DNA from: Xenorhabdus stockiae
GTDB taxonomy: Bacteria > Pseudomonadota > Gammaproteobacteria > Enterobacterales > Enterobacteriaceae
Assembly (NCBI RefSeq): GCF_002632825.1
Contig: NZ_NJAJ01000029.1
Span: 1 to 58,672 of the forward strand
DNA: 58,672 nucleotides
Direction of reading: 5' to 3'
The position numbers and the translations under genes were made by a program. Under the pieces are notes generated by a model, which was not told the DNA's origin, did not search any database, and worked only from the letters and a program-made list of their open reading frames with translations. Positions 53,786 through 58,672 of the stretch are shown in pieces. Position 1 is the first letter of the stretch. Every line of letters starts with the position of its first letter.

Positions 53786-54472
53786 ATGACTAAAAGATCT
53801 GACATAGACAATGGACGGTTAGTTTATACAGAAAAATTAGGATGGTTAGATTTAGGACATGCTAATGGTGATGATGCAAGAAAGCTGATGATCTCTCTTG
53901 CTTTGGGGGATGAATCTACTCATAAATCTCATTTTATCGTTAGATATGTTCAATATATGGGTAAAGGGCGTAGCCTAGGGACATCTATAAAAACAAGATG
54001 GAGGGTTAGAAAAGGTTTATCTTTGCATGATAAAAAAAGAGTTGCACTTACTATTATGATGTATACAACTCATTCATTTGAATCATATCAAGATTCCTTC
54101 CCCTTTACTTTAATTTCAGATAGTGGCTATAGTGGTGAAGATTTGATTTCTAACTTATTCGGTTTTTATCAGGCTATCAATGATATTAATTATTTACCTC
54201 AAGTAGGGGTAGTCAGTAAAGAAAAAGCATATAAAAGATGGGATTATTATGGAGCTATAGGAAAATATAAAAATAAATCTTTTAAGCCATTATTATTTCC
54301 TGATCCTGAAAAGTATCCAAACAATGCGATTCCTTATAATGCTCCCTTGCCTAGTTTTTTAAACACAATAATTCCTATGAGTGATATAAAAACTGGTCAA
54401 GACGTAATGCTTATTGAAGATGCAAGCTGGGTTAATATAGGTAAAGAATATGCTGGGATTGCGGTTGAGTAA
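53786..54472 (+). CDS. Hcp-associated protein of unknown function (candidate T6SS effector)
   Basis: 228 residues, no signal peptide. Two segments look catalytic or structural: RLVYTEKLGWLDLGHANGDD near the start, and DSGYSGEDLISNLFGFYQAI in the middle. GW-x-D-x-GH followed by SG-x-S-x-ED-x-x-SN-x-x-G resembles DUF4056-like proteins. I recall similar proteins beside orphan hcp genes in E. coli. The next gene overlaps it by 23 bases and encodes a membrane protein, an arrangement typical of effector and immunity. A role as T6SS cargo is inferred from context, not shown. Confidence 0.5.
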   Translation: MTKRSDIDNGRLVYTEKLGWLDLGHANGDDARKLMISLALGDESTHKSHFIVRYVQYMGKGRSLGTSIKTRWRVRKGLSLHDKKRVALTIMMYTTHSFESYQDSFPFTLISDSGYSGEDLISNLFGFYQAINDINYLPQVGVVSKEKAYKRWDYYGAIGKYKNKSFKPLLFPDPEKYPNNAIPYNAPLPSFLNTIIPMSDIKTGQDVMLIEDASWVNIGKEYAGIAVE

Positions 54473-54872
54473 TTTCATACGTATATGCATTGTTATATTT
54501 ATTTTAGCTATTGGTGTTATTCTTTTTTTTGCATCATTAGCCAATGTTAACTTGTCATATACGAAAAGAAATTTCATTTATTATTACGCATTTACTTTTG
54601 ATGAAATTAAGAGTATTCCTTTAATTTCAAATGATTATATCATATACTATGACTCCCCTGATGGTAATAGCACCATGACTAACGAAATTATATTTTCAAA
54701 CGTACATATGAGCAGTTTGACAAAATTAATAAAATACACTGAAAATATGGGATTTATAAAATACTATGATAAGTATTGGAAAGATGAGCGCTGGCATAAA
54801 GATAATACCATTATAAGTATAAAACAAAATGATACTGAACGTACCATTTTGTTTTTAGTTGAGAAGAATTAA
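54450..54872 (+). CDS. Membrane protein paired with the Hcp-associated gene (candidate immunity)
   Basis: 140 residues. The N-terminal membrane anchor (ICIVIFILAIGVILFFASLA) is followed by a periplasmic domain (FTFDEIKSIPLISNDYIIYY, then SPDGNSTMTNEIIF). A single-pass inner-membrane protein with the domain outside is what an immunity protein against a periplasmic effector would look like. It is translationally coupled to the upstream gene, and its stop overlaps the end of convergent hcp by 4 bases. Confidence 0.5.
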   Translation: MLGLRLSNFIRICIVIFILAIGVILFFASLANVNLSYTKRNFIYYYAFTFDEIKSIPLISNDYIIYYDSPDGNSTMTNEIIFSNVHMSSLTKLIKYTENMGFIKYYDKYWKDERWHKDNTIISIKQNDTERTILFLVEKN

Positions 54873-55348
54873 AATACATTCTCTTCTCTTATACTGTAAC
54901 CTGATGTGCCAGCGATGTGATGTGTCCATGTTATGCTATCATATGAAATTGTTATACTTTCATATGGTTGCATATCATTGTGACTTAGTGAATTCGGATA
55001 ATGGCTGGAGATGTTTTTTATAGCGGCGTTCGTTAATTTAATAGAATAAAATTTTTCCAATCCCCCTGCCGAACTATTTCTATATATTTCAAGCAGGCAA
55101 TCTAAATGTTCATTATTTGATATTGAAACTCCCAATAATGGAGATGATTTATCAATTGGCTTTGTTATTACTATAGGGTGATGATTTACATTTTGCTCTC
55201 GGTTAATATCGTGATCTATAGAATAAATCAATATCTTATCCTTATTATCCTCTTGATATTTATTACCAATTGAATCATAAGTTGAGCAACCTGATGATAT
55301 TAATCCTTGATTTTTACCGTTTAAGGTCATGTAAATAATATTTGCCAT
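54869..55348 (-). CDS. hcp: Orphan type VI secretion tube protein Hcp
   Basis: 159 residues with the sequence of the enterobacterial Hcp/TssD family: MANIIYMTLNGKNQGLISSG, DINREQNVNHHPIVITKPID, KSSPLLGVSISNNE and the C-terminal SITWTHHIAGTSGYSI. Hcp hexamers stack into the T6SS inner tube and carry effectors. No other T6SS structural gene (VgrG, sheath, baseplate) is in the window, so it would work with a system encoded elsewhere. A strong AAGGAAATGAA precedes the start. The gene is AT-rich, unlike the capsid genes. Confidence 0.88.
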   Translation of the reverse strand: MANIIYMTLNGKNQGLISSGCSTYDSIGNKYQEDNKDKILIYSIDHDINREQNVNHHPIVITKPIDKSSPLLGVSISNNEHLDCLLEIYRNSSAGGLEKFYSIKLTNAAIKNISSHYPNSLSHNDMQPYESITISYDSITWTHHIAGTSGYSIREENVF

Positions 55349-55705
55349 TTCATTTCCTTTTGTATGTTATTTTACCCCATAAAAATATATAACCATTCAT
55401 CATTCTGTCAATAGTAACGTTAATAATTTACCATAAAACGAAATAACAATGATAAAATATATAACATAGTAATTAAAAATACTATCACTCAATGTAATGC
55501 ACATTATATTAATGTGACATTCGATAATATTTAGATGAAATAATATTTTGTTATATGCCCTATAATCCATTGATTAACTGTTAATTTAAATTATATCGTT
55601 AAATAAAAGTATTTTTATGTGATAATGATTTTATCAAACAAGAAAAGTGAGTATTGGAAATTAGATAATGTAATCCTCCTACCAGAGATACCCCCCTATA
55701 AATCT

Positions 55706-55815
55706 TTTTCACCCTCTCAGTTATGCACCCTCTGCACATTCTTCTCAAAGCCTTGCTACATCTGGGTTTGCAGTAATTAATATGATATTCATTCACTGTA
55801 TCCCCTGTTCACCCC
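55706..55815. repeat. Iteron-like repeats, candidate P4-type origin
   Basis: On the minus strand GGTGAACAGG (revcomp of 55805-55814), AGGGTGAAAAAG and two AGGGTGCA copies occur within 110 bases, near the 3' side of the primase gene. P4 alpha protein binds GGTGAACA-type iterons at its origins, as I recall. The cluster is short and degenerate, so this is only a candidate. Confidence 0.4.
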
Positions 55816-55846
55816 TTTTTTATCCTAATGAAGAGAATGTATATTT

Positions 55847-55875
55847 GATGTATAGCTAAGAAATAACTATACATC
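55847..55875. promoter_or_regulatory. Perfect 9-bp dyad downstream of the primase gene
   Basis: GATGTATAG and CTATACATC flank 11 AT-rich bases. No T-run follows the arm, so an operator or origin element is more likely than a terminator. Confidence 0.4.
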
Positions 55876-55945
55876 TATTATTTTCTTTTAAATACAACTA
55901 GATATTTAAAATGATGCAGGGAATGCAGACTTAATCCAAAAAAGT

Positions 55946-58360
55946 TTATAGTGGGGATTTAAAATCCCGGCATTCAGGCAATGACGGCAACCACTCTTCG
56001 GCTTCTTCCGACAACTCAACATTATAAGAATAACCTTTCTTGGTTCGCACTTTCCGATACTCCTTTTTGTACTCCAGCATAATTTTAGGCAACGATTCGC
56101 CGAACTTGGTCAGTGTTAACGGGCGTTCAAAGCCGTGCGCTTCCATAAAAGAAAGATAAGCATGATACAGATACAACCTCGGCGCTCGTGGGCTAATGTT
56201 CTTAGTGCCCATCTTCATCCCAGTTGCATCATTGACGGTTACCAGATAACCGCAAAAGCGATATAACGGATCGGAATTGCTTTTCACCGTTAACGCCTCG
56301 TTAGAATCGCGTTGTGCCTGTAGCAGCTTTTTAGCCTTGTTCTGGTCGGCAAATTCGTTTAATAAATGGCGGATAATAACGGGCAGTTCCCGACTGATTT
56401 TCTCCGCCAAATGTGGATCTTTTTCTGACTCTTTGACCGGAATGTTAAACGGGAATATCACCCGCCGCCGTGCAATACCGCCATTACGTTCTGTAAAGCT
56501 CATTGGTTCGTTATTGGTGGCTAATACCACTGCCTTAATGACCGTAGAAAATTGCTTCTCATATTTCCCGTCAACTTCGATTAAATCACCGCCAGTAATC
56601 GCCTTAATGCCCGCGCCTTCACCGACATATTTAACCTGATCGGGCAGCGTAATCAGGCTTTTCCCAACAAACTGATAACGGCCTCTCGCTTCGTCTAATG
56701 CCCGCATGTTGCCACTGGCAGTATTGTGTTCTCCCGTTAATAAGGTGGCGATATAGGTAAAGATGCTTTTACCGCTGCCCCCTTCGCCCGTGACCTCAAT
56801 AAATAACTGCCAGTCATAGCGGTTTGCCAGGATCATAAACAGGGCGGCTTTAATGCGATTCATCTTGTTTTCATTGCTTCCCGCCGCATGGGATAACCAG
56901 CGATAAAAATCTGGGGCATGGTCTGGTAAATTTTCACCGGCAGCAGGCGGGGTGAATTCAATGCCGTTATGGTTTATTAACCAGTGTTCCGGCTGGTGCG
57001 GGGTAAACTGTTGGGCCGATAAATCATACACACCATTACGGAACCCGATTAAATCCTGCCGTTGTTCCCCAATAACCGGCACTTGTAATTTCATGGCATA
57101 GATAGCGTTATTGATCCCGTTCGGGCTGTAAGGGGTTTCGTACTGGTCAAAGATGGCCACCATTGCCCGGCGCAATACGTTATCCGACACGGTTTCCCAT
57201 GTTGTACCGTTATAGTGGTAAACCATTTCACTATCAGGATTAACCGCTACTTTACCGTATCGCTCAACCAATAGTGCCCCGCGCTGACTGGCTGCCATTT
57301 GTGCCAGATTGTTATTGGCTTTTTTAGGCTTCGTTTCGTGGATAATCACTGCTTCTGCTTCCATGAGTTTTTTCTCTCCAACCTGATATAACCCGTTGCT
57401 GAATGCCTGTTTTGCTGCCTCAATACCGTGATGCTGGCGATAATCATCCCAATCAGATTTTAATTCCGTAGGCGGTAACGTTACCCAGCCGTTAATCGCT
57501 ATAGCGGCCTTTTCTGCCGCTATCTTGCCGACGTTCTTTTTTAACCTACCATTTTTGTCCCGCTCTTCCGGTTCGTGCCAATCGTTATCAGCAGCAAGAA
57601 TAATTTTCGCATCTGGCCACTGTGTTCTGACCTGTTCGGCAATGGTGAATAAATTGCTTTCATCAATGGCTGCCAATACCACGCCCTCATGTAACTGGCT
57701 GACCGTTAACGCTGTGGCGTAACCTTCGGTGATGATGAAATTGTCTGGTGTTCCGGTAATCGTTGAGACAGGAATAAAACTGCCTTTCTTCTGAGTCCCT
57801 GAGACAAGGCGTTTTTCACCATTAGGCTTGATGGTTTGCCCGCCTGTGATCGTGCCGTCCAGTGCCTGAGTCACCAGCAATAAAGAGCCATCTTTCAATA
57901 ACCGCTGATTGGAGCATTGAAGCCCCTTTTTAGTCAGATACTGAGATTCACCCGTGACAGAAGTTGCAACCAGCGCAGCGATGCGTTCTGCAATTGGTTT
58001 TACTGTTCGGGGCTTTTCTTTGATTGGTTGAGATTCAGGTAAAGGAAGTGCCAGCGCATCGGCTACCAACTTAGCGGCAGCAAAGACCGTGATCCCTTTG
58101 GTTCTTGCCACTAAATCCAGCCCATCACCATGATTCGGCTTATCGCACTGGCGACAATGCCAGTCACCATGATGGTTATCATCTATAAAGTGAAAGCGGT
58201 CAGTGCCGCCACAGATTGGGCAAGCACCGTGTTTGCCTTTTGCCGGAACATCAACACCACAAGCAGACAACAGGCTTTGCCAGTGATTGATGGCTGATGT
58301 TTTCACTGTTCGAATCACATCCAACGGGCGGCTTTTCTGATTATTATTTCCCTGACTCAT
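55946..58360 (-). CDS. P4-alpha-type primase-helicase
   Basis: About 804 residues from MSQGNNNQKSRPLDVIRTVK at 58360. The N-terminal zinc finger is CPICGGTDRFHF with WHCRQC. A Toprim-like primase part follows (FIITEGYATALT, ILAADNDWHE). The C-terminal superfamily-3 helicase has the P-loop GEGGSGKS at about residues 522-529 and SLITLPDQ. This is the replication protein of P4 satellites and PICIs. It would unwind and prime at its own origin. It overlaps or closely follows a small open frame at its 5' side. Confidence 0.9.
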   Translation of the reverse strand: MSQGNNNQKSRPLDVIRTVKTSAINHWQSLLSACGVDVPAKGKHGACPICGGTDRFHFIDDNHHGDWHCRQCDKPNHGDGLDLVARTKGITVFAAAKLVADALALPLPESQPIKEKPRTVKPIAERIAALVATSVTGESQYLTKKGLQCSNQRLLKDGSLLLVTQALDGTITGGQTIKPNGEKRLVSGTQKKGSFIPVSTITGTPDNFIITEGYATALTVSQLHEGVVLAAIDESNLFTIAEQVRTQWPDAKIILAADNDWHEPEERDKNGRLKKNVGKIAAEKAAIAINGWVTLPPTELKSDWDDYRQHHGIEAAKQAFSNGLYQVGEKKLMEAEAVIIHETKPKKANNNLAQMAASQRGALLVERYGKVAVNPDSEMVYHYNGTTWETVSDNVLRRAMVAIFDQYETPYSPNGINNAIYAMKLQVPVIGEQRQDLIGFRNGVYDLSAQQFTPHQPEHWLINHNGIEFTPPAAGENLPDHAPDFYRWLSHAAGSNENKMNRIKAALFMILANRYDWQLFIEVTGEGGSGKSIFTYIATLLTGEHNTASGNMRALDEARGRYQFVGKSLITLPDQVKYVGEGAGIKAITGGDLIEVDGKYEKQFSTVIKAVVLATNNEPMSFTERNGGIARRRVIFPFNIPVKESEKDPHLAEKISRELPVIIRHLLNEFADQNKAKKLLQAQRDSNEALTVKSNSDPLYRFCGYLVTVNDATGMKMGTKNISPRAPRLYLYHAYLSFMEAHGFERPLTLTKFGESLPKIMLEYKKEYRKVRTKKGYSYNVELSEEAEEWLPSLPECRDFKSPL

Positions 58361-58362
58361 GA

Positions 58363-58650
58363 TCACTCGTCCTCGCCATTAACCGCTGCATAGAGCGAAT
58401 AGTAAACTTCCTGATTAATATCACAGGCCAGTGAAAGCAAATCGTGTAACTCTTCCGAACAGTGTTGGCTTGCCTGTTCAAGAATGACCTCATATAAAGA
58501 GGTACATAAACCCGCACGAAATGAAGCCTGACCTAACGGATCGGATTTTCTGTATACAATGCAATTAACTAATTTAACCCCAATTCCGCTTAAGCTATTG
58601 CTGAAATATCTTCTTCTGAGTAGAAAATTTTCAGTGATGGCTTTTTCTCT
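58363..58650 (-). CDS. Small open frame upstream of primase, no standard start
   Basis: An open frame of 95 codons ends in VNGEDE at 58363, two bases before the primase start. Its C-terminal ~70 residues (LVNCIVYRKSDPLGQASFRA, then LCTSLYEVILEQASQHCSEE and LHDLLSLACDINQEVYYS) look like a real globular small protein. No ATG, GTG or TTG start exists in frame; an ATT near 58580 after GCGGA is the nearest candidate. It may use a rare start or have lost its 5' end by frameshift. Confidence 0.35.
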   Translation of the reverse strand, partial: REKAITENFLLRRRYFSNSLSGIGVKLVNCIVYRKSDPLGQASFRAGLCTSLYEVILEQASQHCSEELHDLLSLACDINQEVYYSLYAAVNGEDE

Positions 58651-58672
58651 TTAAGGCAGTAAGCAATCAATC
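58590..58672 (-). CDS. C-terminus of a gene entering from the right (partial)
   Basis: 26 in-frame codons (LIAYCLKEKKPSLKIFYSEE, then DISAIA, stop) run from the window edge to 58590 on the minus strand. They belong to the gene before the small open frame in the satellite's replication operon. The protein cannot be identified from this fragment. Confidence 0.35.
   Translation of the reverse strand, partial: LIAYCLKEKKPSLKIFYSEEDISAIA

Larger units (their letters stand above)
55349..55945. other. AT-rich spacer with candidate replication origin
   Basis: 597 bases between hcp and the primase gene. It contains the hcp promoter region, a cluster of GGTGnA-type repeats (55706-55815) and a perfect dyad (55847-55875). 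A short frame at 55599-55796 lies across the repeats and has no protein character. Confidence 0.5.
45760..58672. mobile_element. Capsid-forming satellite (cfPICI-like), extends beyond window
   Basis: A minus-strand array, read from the right: P4-type primase-helicase, a cargo block, HK97-type capsid, prohead protease, portal, two head-tail connector proteins, HNH nuclease, small terminase and large terminase. No tube, tape-measure, baseplate or fibre gene is present. This is the defining layout of capsid-forming phage-inducible chromosomal islands. Regulator and integrase genes would lie to the right of the window. The left boundary is uncertain and may be the attR at 44740. Confidence 0.7.

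Noticed and set aside
55599..55796. 65-codon frame upstream of hcp
   Set aside because: It runs across the repeat cluster and has a low-complexity, basic sequence without start signals.

Overview
The window comes from a gammaproteobacterium of the Morganellaceae type, most likely Xenorhabdus or Photorhabdus. The evidence is the enterobacterial tsaD / rpsU-dnaG-rpoD / ileX core, the AT-rich spacers and the nature of the accessory genes. The genus is an inference; no search was run. Only 8.5-15.3 kb is ordinary core chromosome.

Layout. (1) 1-6.1 kb is a decayed integrative conjugative element (ICE). It holds a topoisomerase III gene cut by an IS1-family element, a PFL_4669-family gene and a short replication-associated gene. 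A 3.2-kb cargo (DUF1266 membrane protein, LysR regulator, isochorismatase-like hydrolase) lies between two nearly identical 43-bp palindromic repeats. An IS1 fragment closes the region. (2) 6.1-8.4 kb holds a possible permuted papain-like protein and an Ail/Lom outer-membrane barrel. (3) 8.5-15.3 kb is core: tsaD, divergent from the macromolecular-synthesis operon rpsU-dnaG-rpoD, then a GNAT gene and tRNA-Ile2 (ileX). (4) 15.27-44.79 kb is a complete-looking P2-superfamily prophage closest in layout to HP1/K139. It is integrated in the 3' end of ileX and bounded by a perfect 48-bp att repeat. Tail, lysis and capsid genes run leftward. Terminase, portal and Ogr run rightward. Replication and early genes run leftward. 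The CI repressor, the integrase and a cargo gene with a HEPN RNase-type motif run rightward to attR. (5) From about 45 kb to the right edge lies a second element: HK97-type terminase, HNH, connectors, portal, protease and capsid, no tail genes, then a P4-alpha-type primase-helicase. This is the architecture of a capsid-forming phage-inducible chromosomal island (cfPICI), a satellite that builds its own heads and takes tails from a helper. Its integrase lies outside the window or is missing.

The satellite carries an unexpected AT-rich cargo between capsid and primase. This comprises an orphan type VI secretion Hcp tube protein, an Hcp-associated protein of unknown function, a small membrane protein and a lipoprotein. 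Next to its terminase is a zinc-finger/HNH-like gene split by one in-frame TGA, and the large terminase gene is missing one base just after its Walker A motif. As sequenced, the satellite appears unable to package itself. The P2-like prophage shows no obvious lesion.

How the genes work together. In the P2-like prophage, CI and Cox control the lysis/lysogeny switch across an 18-bp palindromic operator. RepA starts rolling-circle replication, Ogr activates the late operons, and the lysis cassette sits between tail tube and tape-measure genes. The two elements in tandem, each with accessory conflict or secretion genes, make the ileX site a likely hotspot.
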